Shown: one piece after another, positions 7,946 to 14,857 of the stretch
How positions within the stretch are numbered: position 1 is the stretch's first letter
How the letters are laid out: each line of letters begins with the position of its first letter
Assembly (NCBI RefSeq): GCF_003205615.1
Contig: NZ_PYBV01000033.1
Location: forward strand, 28,590-72,348
Source of the DNA: Micromonospora arborensis
GTDB lineage: Bacteria > Actinomycetota > Actinomycetes > Mycobacteriales > Micromonosporaceae
Reading direction: 5' to 3'
DNA: 43,759 nucleotides
Program-made: the position numbers and the translations under genes
Notes under the pieces: generated by a model
Told to the model about the DNA's origin: nothing
Database searches by the model: none
The model's input: only the letters and a program-made list of their open reading frames with translations

Positions 7946-8448
7946 CGATGGCGGGTTTCGGTGAGCCGGGAGTCGACGCGGTGGACGCCGCAGGGCTGAC
8001 CGTCGGGGTCGTCGCCGCCCGGTGGCACGGCGAGCTGACCGACCACATGCTGGAGCGTGCGGTGGCTGCCGCCGAGGCGTGCGGGGCTCGTGCCGTCGTC
8101 GCCCGGGTCGCCGGCTCGGTCGAGCTGCCGGTGGTCGCCCAGGCCCTCGCGCGGCGCTGCGACGTGGTGGTCGCTCTCGGCGTGGTGGTCCGCGGCAGCA
8201 CCGCCCACTTCGACTACGTCTGCCGTTCGGTCACCGACGGGCTGACCCGGGTGGCGTTGGACGAGGGCAAGCCGGTGGCGCACGGGGTGCTCACCGTGGA
8301 GAACATCGAGCAGGCCCGGGACCGGGCCGGTCTGCCCGGCTCGGCGGAGGACAAGGGTTGGGCGGCCACCGTGGCGGCGCTCGACGCGGCGCTGGCCGTT
8401 CGGACCGTCGCGGCGGGCAACGCCCAGCGGGTCGGCTTCGGCGGCTGA
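7942..8448 (+). CDS. ribH: 6,7-dimethyl-8-ribityllumazine synthase
   Basis: Protein of 168 aa that condenses the ribityl-pyrimidine with DHBP to give lumazine, the substrate of RibE; in this family it forms pentamers or 60-mers. The active-site region GVVVRGSTAHFDYVC carries the catalytic histidine, and ARWHGELTDHML corresponds to the substrate-binding N-terminal loop. VENIEQARDRAG is the typical C-terminal motif. ATG 7942 overlaps the ribBA stop; a second ATG two codons later is also possible. It is the last gene of the operon and converges on an ABC transporter 60 bp away. No clear terminator hairpin is seen in that gap. Confidence 0.94.
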   Translation: MTMAGFGEPGVDAVDAAGLTVGVVAARWHGELTDHMLERAVAAAEACGARAVVARVAGSVELPVVAQALARRCDVVVALGVVVRGSTAHFDYVCRSVTDGLTRVALDEGKPVAHGVLTVENIEQARDRAGLPGSAEDKGWAATVAALDAALAVRTVAAGNAQRVGFGG

Positions 8449-8508
8449 CCCGTCCTTGACGGCGGCCGGCTTCGGTGTGCGGCGGCTTCGGTGCGCGGCG
8501 GGCCGGCT

Positions 8509-9252
8509 TCAGAGGCGGCCGGCCTGGATGATGCGGTGCAGGAACTGTTGGGTGCGGGGTTGGGTCGGCTCGCGGAGCACCTGCTCCGGTGGGCCGCTCT
8601 CGATGACCCGCCCCGCGTCGAGGAAGCAGACCTCGTCGGCGACCTCGCGGGCGAAGCCCATCTCGTGGGTGGCCAGCACCATGGTCATGCCGTCGGCCTT
8701 GAGGTCCCGGATCATCGCCAGCACCTCACCGACGAGTTCCGGGTCCAGCGCCGAGGTGACCTCGTCGAGCAGCATCAGTCGAGGTGAGTTCGCCAGCGCC
8801 CGGACGATCGCCACCCGCTGCTGCTGACCGCCGGAGAGCCGGTCCGGGTAGGCGTCCGCCTTGGCGCCGAGCCCGACCCGGTCGAGCAGCTCCCGCGCCT
8901 GCGCCTCCGCCTCCACCCGGGCCCGCCGGTGTACGCGGCGCGGCGCGAGGGTGATGTTCTCCAACACGCTCAGGTGCGGGAAGAGGTTGTACGCCTGAAA
9001 CACCATGCCGATCCGACGGCGGACCCGGTCCGGGTCCACGCGCGGATCGGAGATGTCCTCCCCGTCCAGCTCGATGGTGCCGTCGTCGAGTTCCTCCAGC
9101 AGGTTCACACACCGCAGCAGGGTCGACTTGCCGGACCCGGAGGCGCCGATCAGGGCCACCACCCGGTGCTCGGCGACGGTCAGATCGAGTTGGTCGAGCA
9201 CGACGTGGCCGGCGAACTCCTTGCGCAGGCCCCGACAGTGCAGCAGTGCCAT
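8509..9252 (-). CDS. Polar amino acid ABC transporter, ATP-binding protein
   Basis: ATPase of 247 aa of the GlnQ/HisP type. It has the Walker A GASGSGKS at 36-43, Q-loop VFQAYNLFPHLSVLENI, signature LSGGQQQR, Walker B LMLLDEVTSALDPE and the switch histidine in ATHEMGFAREVAD. It should power uptake with the permease and binding protein encoded just upstream on the same strand; only two bases separate it from the permease stop. The GlnQ family handles polar amino acids, but the substrate cannot be told from this subunit. Confidence 0.94.
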   Translation of the reverse strand: MALLHCRGLRKEFAGHVVLDQLDLTVAEHRVVALIGASGSGKSTLLRCVNLLEELDDGTIELDGEDISDPRVDPDRVRRRIGMVFQAYNLFPHLSVLENITLAPRRVHRRARVEAEAQARELLDRVGLGAKADAYPDRLSGGQQQRVAIVRALANSPRLMLLDEVTSALDPELVGEVLAMIRDLKADGMTMVLATHEMGFAREVADEVCFLDAGRVIESGPPEQVLREPTQPRTQQFLHRIIQAGRL

Positions 9253-9254
9253 GG

Positions 9255-10100
9255 TCAGCCTCCCGACTGTCGGCGGGCGGCGCGCAGCGTCACCCAGTCG
9301 GTGACCGCGATCAGCGGGATCGCGAGCAGCACGAAGAGCACCCCCGCCACGACGTACGGCGTGTAGTTGAACGTCTGGGCGGTGGCGATCTGGGCGGCGC
9401 GGACCGCGTCGATCGGCCCCGCGAGGGAGACCAGCCCGACGTCCTTCTGCAACGCCACCACGTCGTTGAGCAGAGGTGGTGCCACCCGGCGGACGGCCTG
9501 CGGCAGGACGACGTGCCGCATCGTCTGCCGGTACGTCAGGCCCAACGAGCGGGCCGCCGCGAGCTGGCTGGGATGCACCGACTCGATGCCGGCCCGGAAC
9601 ACCTCGGCGAGGTAGCCGCCGTAGGTGAGGATCAACGCGATCCCACCGAGCACCAGCACCGGCGGCATGCCCTGCAGGCGTAGTCCCGGCACGCCGAGGG
9701 TGAGCAGGTAGAGCACGATGATCAGCGGCAGGCCGCGGAAGGTGTACGTGTAGCCGGTGGCCAGCGCCCGGACCGGGAAGAAGATCGGGCCGCGCAGCGT
9801 CCGCAGCACGGCGATCACCAGCCCGAGCACCAGCGCGCCGGCCGCACAGCAGACCAGCAGTCGTACGTTCAGCCAGAGCCCGCTCAACACCGCCGGCAGC
9901 GCGTCCCGGGCGATCGCCGGATCCAGGAACGACTGCCGGACCCGGTCCCAGCCGGGCGCACCGGTCACCGCGATGACCAACAGCGTGCCGAGCGCCGCCG
10001 TCGAGGAGGCCGCGACCAGCACGCTGTAGACGGTCTGCCGACGCCGGTACGCCGAACGCCGCACCTGCGCCTCGGAGGGGACGTGCTCCAGGAGCGTCAC
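9255..10100 (-). CDS. Polar amino acid ABC transporter, permease
   Basis: Inner-membrane protein of 281 aa with the HisM/GlnP-type arrangement: one N-terminal membrane helix (about residues 25-50) and then the five-helix permease core. The TRGLPLIIVLYLL-like segment (FRGLPLIIVLYLLTLG) is characteristic, and the cytoplasmic EAA loop reads EVFRAGIESVHPSQLAAARSLGL. The start is GTG 10100, which overlaps the stop of the binding-protein gene (GTGA); the frame extends 12 glycine-rich codons further upstream inside that gene, which I consider untranslated. Confidence 0.92.
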   Translation of the reverse strand: MTLLEHVPSEAQVRRSAYRRRQTVYSVLVAASSTAALGTLLVIAVTGAPGWDRVRQSFLDPAIARDALPAVLSGLWLNVRLLVCCAAGALVLGLVIAVLRTLRGPIFFPVRALATGYTYTFRGLPLIIVLYLLTLGVPGLRLQGMPPVLVLGGIALILTYGGYLAEVFRAGIESVHPSQLAAARSLGLTYRQTMRHVVLPQAVRRVAPPLLNDVVALQKDVGLVSLAGPIDAVRAAQIATAQTFNYTPYVVAGVLFVLLAIPLIAVTDWVTLRAARRQSGG

Positions 10101-10960
10101 CGCAGCTCGGCCGCCCCCGCCACCTGCGCGAGCCACTTCTGCTCCAACTGCTTCAGCGTGCCCGCCTCGGTGAGCTGACCGACCGCCCCGGTCACACAGG
10201 AGGTCAGCGGCGAATTCTTGTCCAGCAGCAACCCGAACGCCTCGGGAGTGCCGACCTGCGGCACCTGCCCGACGATTGTCGCATCGGTGATCTCCGCCCC
10301 GGTGATGTAGAAAGCCGTCGGCAGGTCCACCACCAGGCCGTCGATCTGCCCGTTCTGCAGGGCCTTCTTGGCGTCGTCATTGCTGTTGTAGACCTGCGGC
10401 TTCGCGGCCGGCTTGAGCACCTCGGTGATCGCCTGGTAGCTGGTCGTGCCGACCTGGGCGCCGAGCCGGGCGTCGCGGAAGTCGGCCAACGACTTCTTTC
10501 CGGCGATCTTCGAGGACTTCAAGGCGATGACGGTCTGCCGGACCAGGTAGTACGGCGCGGAGAAGTCGACCGCCTGCTTACGTTCCTCGGTGATGGAGAA
10601 CTGGTTGATGTCGAAGTCGAAGTTCTTCGGCCCCGGGGCGATCGCGGTGTCGAACTTGACCCGGGTCCAGGTCACGTCGGCACGGGCGTAGCCGAGCTTC
10701 TCGGCTACCGCGTACGCGACAGCGGACTCGAAGCCCTCGCCGCTGTCCGGCTTGTCCTTGGAGAACCACGGCTCGTACGCGGGCTGGTCGGTGGCGATGG
10801 TGAGCTTGCCCGGCGTACGGGTGGGCAGGCTGTCCTTGGCGCAGGACGGCGACGCGATGACAGTGGGCATAGGTTTCTCGACCTGTGGCGCGCACCCGGC
10901 GGTGGCTACGACGACGGCACCGGCGAGGGTGAGCGTGAAAAGACGTGAGCTGCTGGCCAT
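10097..10960 (-). CDS. Polar amino acid ABC transporter, substrate-binding lipoprotein
   Basis: Extracellular solute-binding protein (family 3) of 287 aa. The signal peptide ends in a TAGC lipobox with Cys23. Typical family segments are GKLTIATDQPAYEPWF, GFESAVAYAVAEKLGY, FDFDINQFSITEERKQAVDFSAPYY and GLVVDLPTAFYI. The ligand is a polar amino acid by family, not further resolvable. ATG 10960 is chosen because the signal peptide begins there. No Shine-Dalgarno precedes it; a TACGCT -10-like hexamer (10968-10973, minus strand) ends 7 nt before the ATG, suggesting a leaderless mRNA. It is first gene of the three-gene importer unit and divergent from hisE. Confidence 0.92.
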   Translation of the reverse strand: MASSSRLFTLTLAGAVVVATAGCAPQVEKPMPTVIASPSCAKDSLPTRTPGKLTIATDQPAYEPWFSKDKPDSGEGFESAVAYAVAEKLGYARADVTWTRVKFDTAIAPGPKNFDFDINQFSITEERKQAVDFSAPYYLVRQTVIALKSSKIAGKKSLADFRDARLGAQVGTTSYQAITEVLKPAAKPQVYNSNDDAKKALQNGQIDGLVVDLPTAFYITGAEITDATIVGQVPQVGTPEAFGLLLDKNSPLTSCVTGAVGQLTEAGTLKQLEQKWLAQVAGAAELR

Positions 10961-11013
10961 GGCCGACAGCGTAGAGGTATCGACCAGTCTGCTTGGGGCT
11001 TTGTCCCACCATG

Positions 11014-11042
11014 TTGATAGGGAATTGTCCGCTTGCTGGATT
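11014..11042 (+). promoter_or_regulatory. Candidate hisE-hisG promoter
   Basis: TTGATA (11014-11019), 17-bp spacer, TGGATT (11037-11042). The -35 is close to consensus and the -10 is weak. It lies 54 bp before the hisE GTG in the divergent gap with the binding-protein gene. Confidence 0.4.
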
Positions 11043-11095
11043 CCGGCGGACCCGGACGCGGGGCGCCGCCCCGGCGGCTGGAAGAATCGTTCCCC

Positions 11096-11359
11096 GTGAA
11101 GACGTTCGAGGAGTTGTTCGCCGAGCTGCAGGCCAAGGCCGCCGCCGGCACCCCGGGCTCGGGCACCGTCGCCGCCCTGGACAAGGGCGTGCACTTCATC
11201 GGCAAGAAGGTCGTCGAGGAGGCCGCCGAGTCGTGGATGGCCGCCGAGCACGAGGGGCCGGAGCGCACCGCCGAGGAGATCTCCCAGCTGCTCTACCAGG
11301 TTCAGGTGCTGATGCTCGCCAGCGGTCTCGACCTCAAGGACGTCTACCGACATCTGTGA
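11096..11359 (+). CDS. hisE: Phosphoribosyl-ATP pyrophosphatase
   Basis: Enzyme of 87 aa for the second step of histidine synthesis, hydrolysing PR-ATP to PR-AMP. It is an all-alpha MazG-like fold with the acidic metal motif EEAAESWMAAEHE and the region EISQLLYQVQVLMLASGL. Length is normal for a stand-alone HisE. GTG 11096 is chosen because the family begins VKTFEELFAEL here; the upstream ATG at 11033 adds 21 residues not expected in the family. The ribosome site is weak (GGAAG about 14 nt upstream). hisG follows after 50 bp. Confidence 0.93.
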   Translation: MKTFEELFAELQAKAAAGTPGSGTVAALDKGVHFIGKKVVEEAAESWMAAEHEGPERTAEEISQLLYQVQVLMLASGLDLKDVYRHL

Positions 11360-11409
11360 GTGCCCCCAACCCCGTTGATCGCCATCCGGATCGAAGGAGC
11401 ACTCCCGTC

Positions 11410-12255
11410 ATGCTGCGTGTCGCCATCCCCAACAAAGGCACCCTGGCCGAGCCGGCCGCCCAGATGCTGCGCGAGGCGGGCTACCGCCAGCGCACCGACC
11501 CCAAGGACCTCGTCTGCCGCGACGAGGCCAACGACGTCGAATTCTTCTACCTGCGCCCCAAGGACATCGCCACCTACGTCGGATCCGGTGACCTCGACCT
11601 CGGGATCACCGGCCGGGACCTGCTGATCGACTCGGCCGCGCCGGCCGAAGAGGTCGTCGACCTCGCCTTCGGTCAGGCCACCTTCCGCTTCGCCGGTCGC
11701 CCCGACGACATCGCCTCCGTGCAGGACCTCGGCGGGCACCGCATCGCCACCGCGTACCCGGGCCTGGTCGAGCGGCACCTCAGCGAGGCGGGCGTCAAGG
11801 CCGACGTGATCCGCCTCGACGGTGCGGTGGAGAACGCCGTACGCCTCGGCGTCGCCGACGTGATCGCGGACGTCGTGGAGACCGGCGCGACCCTGCGCCA
11901 GGCGGGCCTGGTGGTCTTCGGTGAGCCGTTGCTGCGCTCGTCGGCGGTCCTGGTCCGGCGTGCCGACGCCCCGGCCCAACCGCAGGCCGAGCAGTTGCTG
12001 CGCCGGCTGCACGGTGTGCTGGTGGCCCGCCGCTACGTGATGCTCGCCTACGACGTGCCGGCCGGTCTGCTGGACCGGGCCAGCGGGCTCACCCCGGGCA
12101 TCGAGTCGCCCACCGTGTCGCCGCTGCACCGCGAGGGCTGGGTGGCGGTGCAGGCGATGGTGCTCCGCGACGACGTCCACCGCATCATGGACGAGCTGTA
12201 CGAGCTGGGCGCCCGCGCCATCCTGGTCACCAACATCCACGCCTGCCGGCTCTGA
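11410..12255 (+). CDS. hisG: ATP phosphoribosyltransferase (long form)
   Basis: First enzyme of histidine synthesis, 281 aa, joining ATP and PRPP. The catalytic domain includes LRVAIPNKGTL, YLRPKDIATYVGSGDLDLGITGRDLL and the PRPP loop DVVETGATLRQAGL. The C-terminal ~75 residues are the HisG_C regulatory domain (SPTVSPLHREGWVAVQAMV), the site of histidine feedback in long-form enzymes. The Shine-Dalgarno GAAGGAG lies about 11 nt before ATG 11410. The gap from hisE is short, so the two are an operon. The gene is followed by a repeat-rich intergenic stretch. Confidence 0.96.
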   Translation: MLRVAIPNKGTLAEPAAQMLREAGYRQRTDPKDLVCRDEANDVEFFYLRPKDIATYVGSGDLDLGITGRDLLIDSAAPAEEVVDLAFGQATFRFAGRPDDIASVQDLGGHRIATAYPGLVERHLSEAGVKADVIRLDGAVENAVRLGVADVIADVVETGATLRQAGLVVFGEPLLRSSAVLVRRADAPAQPQAEQLLRRLHGVLVARRYVMLAYDVPAGLLDRASGLTPGIESPTVSPLHREGWVAVQAMVLRDDVHRIMDELYELGARAILVTNIHACRL

Positions 12256-12327
12256 CCACCAATCAACCGGTACGTCCCGTAGTCGCCTCGTCGCGTTGTC
12301 GCGTCGTCGGCTCGTCGGCTCGTCGGC

Positions 12328-12418
12328 GTTCGAGGCGGTTGTTCGAGGTGGCCGTTCGAGGCGGTTGTTCGAGGCGGTTGTTCGAGGCGGTTGTTCGAGG
12401 TGGCCGTTCGAGGTGGCC
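12328..12418. repeat. Tandem array, seven 13-bp units
   Basis: Seven consecutive units of two closely related forms, GTTCGAGGCGGTT (four) and GTTCGAGGTGGCC (three), with no gaps. Non-coding: 13 is not a multiple of three, and the 654-bp hisG-to-PH-gene gap (12256-12909) otherwise holds only repeats. A palindromic element starts 8 bp after the array. Confidence 0.95.
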
Positions 12419-12425
12419 GTTTCTT

Positions 12426-12499
12426 GATCGACTCCGGGTCGCCGATGTGGCGGTGTCCGCCCGCAGCGACACCCCCACATCGCCGATCTTGAGTTGATC
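12426..12499. repeat. Palindromic intergenic element A (copy A1, 74 bp)
   Basis: The element runs from GATCGACTC to GAGTTGATC. The arms are imperfect inverted repeats: GTCGCCGATGTGGCGGTGTC pairs with GACACCCCCACATCGCCGAT at 17 of 20 positions. A second copy of the same length, aligning without gaps at about 70% identity, lies at 35598-35671. It would form one long hairpin. Confidence 0.9.
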
Positions 12500-12557
12500 T
12501 ACCAACCGGCGGGGCCTGCGATGGGGTGACGCGCCCGACGATCGCGCTCGCAGCGGG

Positions 12558-12633
12558 AAGATCGTGCTCGTTCCTGGATGTAGTGGCCTCACGCGCGGCG
12601 GACACCACTACATCCAGGATCGAGCGCGATCTT
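12558..12633. repeat. Palindromic intergenic element C (copy C1, 76 bp)
   Basis: It starts AAGATCGTGCTCG and ends CGAGCGCGATCTT, with inner arms CCTGGATGTAGTGG and CCACTACATCCAGG that are exact reverse complements. A second copy of identical length is at 29563-29638 (58 of 76 positions the same). It is intergenic, between hisG and the PH-domain gene. Confidence 0.92.
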
Positions 12634-12668
12634 GCAGGGTCGGACCCCGTGCGCCCCGAGCGCCCTAC

Positions 12669-12772
12669 GCGCTGTGTGCCCGGCCTCGCCCCGTGCGCTG
12701 TGTGCCCGGCCTCGCCCCGCGCGCTGTGTGCCCGGCCTCGCCCCGCGCGCTGTGTGCCCGGCCTCGCCCCGC
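12669..12772. repeat. Tandem array, four 26-bp units
   Basis: Four head-to-tail 26-bp units, beginning GCGCTGTGTGCCCGGCC, identical except for one T/C at the end of unit 1. The period is not a multiple of three. The array lies between palindrome C1 and the PH-domain gene. Confidence 0.95.
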
Positions 12773-12909
12773 GCGGGTTTCGTCCCGTCCCGGCGCGGCT
12801 GCAGTGGGGCCGAGGGGCGCGTTGGTGCGACGGGTCAGGTCGTGTCGGATGGGTGGTGGCTCGGCGGGTGGTGCGTTCGACGGGCGGGTGGGGGTGGCAG
12901 ACTGGTGGG

Positions 12910-13383
12910 GTGAGTGAAACCGAGCTGATCCGCCTGAAGCCCCGCCGTATCCGGCTGGTCTGCTGGTCTGCGGCGATCGCGCTGGTAGTGGTGTTCGGCT
13001 TGGTCGCGACCTCGTTGAGTGGGCCGACCGGCGACGGTTACGGCAGCTTCCAGCGCGGTGATCAGCTCGCCATGATCGGCTTGGGCATCTTCGGTGCCCT
13101 GGGTTTCCTGCTGTTCACCCGGCCGCGGGTCGAGGCTGACACGCGCGGCGTCCGGGTGCGTAACGTCATCAGCTCGTACGAGCTGCCGTGGGAGGTCGTC
13201 CGGGCTGTCCGCTTCGACCGGAGCGCGCCCTGGGCAAGCCTGGAGTTGCACGATGACGACCTGCTGCCGATGATCGCCCTGCAGGCCGCCGACAAGGAGT
13301 TGGCCGTCGAGGGGGTCCGCGCGCTGCGCCGACTGCACGAGGCACACCAGGCCCGCCTCGCCGAGCGCGCCAGCGGCCGCTAA
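12910..13383 (+). CDS. Small PH-domain membrane protein
   Basis: Protein of 157 aa with two membrane helices (about residues 14-36 and 54-71) followed by a cytoplasmic domain resembling the bacterial PH domain (PF10756 type: VEADTRGVRVRNVISSYELPWEVVRAVRF). Its function is unknown. GTG 12910 is chosen because the sequence upstream in frame is repeat DNA. No Shine-Dalgarno is present; CAGACT (12898-12903) ends exactly 6 nt before the GTG, the same spacing as at several other genes here, suggesting a leaderless mRNA. The gene is flanked on both sides by repeat arrays. Confidence 0.8.
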   Translation: MSETELIRLKPRRIRLVCWSAAIALVVVFGLVATSLSGPTGDGYGSFQRGDQLAMIGLGIFGALGFLLFTRPRVEADTRGVRVRNVISSYELPWEVVRAVRFDRSAPWASLELHDDDLLPMIALQAADKELAVEGVRALRRLHEAHQARLAERASGR

Positions 13384-13448
13384 GCCGAGCTACCCCACCT
13401 TGCCCCGGTCGAGCGGCCGGGCGCGACCACCGCACCTCCCAGCGGTCC

Positions 13449-13526
13449 AAGATCCGAGCAACATCACCGAAACTGCTGCTTCGGCCCGCCCGGAGGCAGC
13501 ACTTTCGGTGTAACTGCGCGGATCTT
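13449..13526. repeat. Palindromic intergenic element D (78 bp)
   Basis: Starts AAGATCCG and ends CGGATCTT. The two 31-nt arms match as reverse complements at 25 of 31 positions, including CACCGAAA / TTTCGGTG and TGCTGC / GCAGCA, around a 16-nt loop. It begins 65 bp after the PH-domain gene. Single copy in this window, but its size and AAGATC ends match the other elements. Confidence 0.88.
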
Positions 13527-13600
13527 GATTCGCTGTCGTCCGTCACGCCGTTGTCCGTCACCGCCCGCAAGCCCGCCACGGCGCCGCCCGCCGCCCCAGC

Positions 13601-13834
13601 GGCAACCGCGGCGGCAGGCTCCGCGCTCGCGGCAGCGGCAACCGCGGCGGCAGGCTCCCGCGCTCGCGGCAGCGGCAACTGCGGCGGCAGGCTCCCGCGC
13701 TCGCGGCAGCGGCAACCGCGGCGGCAGGCTCCCGCGCTCGCGGCAGCGGCAACCGCGGCGGCAGACCCCGCACTCGCGGCAACGGCAACCACGGCGGCAG
13801 ACCCCGCACTCGCGGCAACGGCAACCACGGCGGG
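13601..13834. repeat. Tandem array, about 6.4 units of 36-37 bp
   Basis: Units start GGCAACCGCGGCGGCAG and are 36, 37, 37, 37, 36 and 36 bp, followed by a 15-bp partial unit. The mix of 36 and 37 breaks every reading frame, so it is not a coding repeat despite long open frames. It lies within the 785-bp gap 13384-14168 between the PH-domain gene and infC. The gap also holds element D, a candidate promoter and the infC leader. Confidence 0.93.
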
Positions 13835-13876
13835 TGACTGGACCCAGCGTGGCGCGGGTGGTCTGGTGTGCCCGGT

Positions 13877-13906
13877 TTGGGGGTGGCCGGGGCGCGGGTG
13901 TAGTGT
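13877..13906 (+). promoter_or_regulatory. Candidate infC operon promoter
   Basis: TTGGGG (13877-13882), 18-bp spacer, TAGTGT (13901-13906). It would give a leader of about 255 nt before infC. That leader is GC-rich with several potential hairpins (for example around 13955-13973), as expected for a regulated ribosomal-protein operon, but no known leader motif was recognised. Confidence 0.35.
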
Positions 13907-14168
13907 TGTCGAGTCGACCAGGCTGTCTCCGCGTGCGAGCAGGCAGCCTTTGAAAGTGGAGCGCCTGCTCCCACCCGAGTCGCCTCTTCGGTGGCCGGGT
14001 CCGGTCACCGGTTCCGGGCACGTCCCGGCGTCGGATGCGCGATCCTGTGATCGTGCTGACCGGTCGAGCGGGCCCTGGCATGCGCCGGGGCCTTCTGCTT
14101 TCCAGGTCGGTTCCCACCTGGGGGCCGCGGGGGTCGGCACCTGAGCAGAAACGACTCGAGGAGGCCCC

Positions 14169-14837
14169 ATCAGCGTCGAACCACGCGTGAACGAGCAGAT
14201 CCGGGCACGTGAGGTCCGACTGGTCGGCCCCGAGGGTGAGCAGGTGGGCATCGTCCCGCTGGAGCGCGCCCTTCAGCTGGCCGCGGACGTCGATCTGGAC
14301 CTGGTCGAGGTTGCGCCGATGGCGCGCCCGCCGGTGTGCAAGCTCATGGACTTCGGCAAGTTCAAGTATGAGAGCGCACTGAAGGCGCGCGAAGCGCGGC
14401 GTAACCAGCAGCAGACCGTCATCAAGGAAATGAAGCTTCGGCCGAAGATCGACCCGCACGACTACGAGACCAAGAAGGGTCACGTGGTGCGGTTCCTCAA
14501 GGCGGGCGACAAGGTCAAGGTGACGATCATGTTCCGCGGTCGCGAGCAGAGTCGCCCGGAGCTGGGTTACCGGCTTCTGCGCCGGCTCGAATCCGAGATC
14601 ACGGACTTGGGATACGTCGAGGCCGCCCCCAAGCAGGACGGCCGAAACATGATCATGGTTCTCGCCCCGCATCGGGCCGTGAAGGCCTCCGCGGTCGCCG
14701 CTACGGCGTCCCGCGGTGCACCTCGGGACCGGGCAGCGGACGAGTCCGCCGAGCCGGCAGCCGATGAGACCGCGGCGGTCGGCGAGACCGCAGCAGCCGG
14801 CAACACCGGCCTCGCCGCCGACACCAGCGGCGAGTAA
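14169..14837 (+). CDS. infC: Translation initiation factor IF-3, probable AUC start
   Basis: IF-3 of 222 aa; prevents premature 50S joining and proofreads the start codon. The N-domain begins EPRVNEQIRAREVRLV; the linker and C-domain include KLMDFGKFKYE, IKEMKLRPKIDPHDYETKKGHVVRFL and QDGRNMIMVLAPH, followed by an acidic Ala-rich tail of about 50 residues found in actinobacteria. The Shine-Dalgarno GAGGAGG (14158-14164) lies 4 nt before ATC at 14169. The only conventional start, GTG 14187, is 22 nt from it, and an in-frame stop lies at 14142-14144. Homologues I recall from Streptomyces contain GGPIS..EPR here, so AUC initiation is the best reading. If GTG is used the protein is 216 aa. infC leads the rpmI-rplT operon. 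Confidence 0.93.
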   Translation: MSVEPRVNEQIRAREVRLVGPEGEQVGIVPLERALQLAADVDLDLVEVAPMARPPVCKLMDFGKFKYESALKAREARRNQQQTVIKEMKLRPKIDPHDYETKKGHVVRFLKAGDKVKVTIMFRGREQSRPELGYRLLRRLESEITDLGYVEAAPKQDGRNMIMVLAPHRAVKASAVAATASRGAPRDRAADESAEPAADETAAVGETAAAGNTGLAADTSGE

Positions 14838-14857
14838 CAGGGGAGAAGACGTTCCAC

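Noticed and set aside
8449..8508. Terminator between ribH and the ABC ATPase gene
   Set aside because: There are short GGCTTCGGTG direct repeats and a weak GCCGG/CCGGC pairing, but no stem convincing enough to annotate.
12328..12772. CRISPR array
   Set aside because: The repeats are contiguous without unique spacers, the units are 13 or 26 bp, and no cas genes are present.
13551..14144. Periodic alanine/arginine-rich open frames over the 36/37-bp array
   Set aside because: The unit length alternates between 36 and 37, so no frame keeps a protein repeat. The open frames result from GC-rich repeats without stops.
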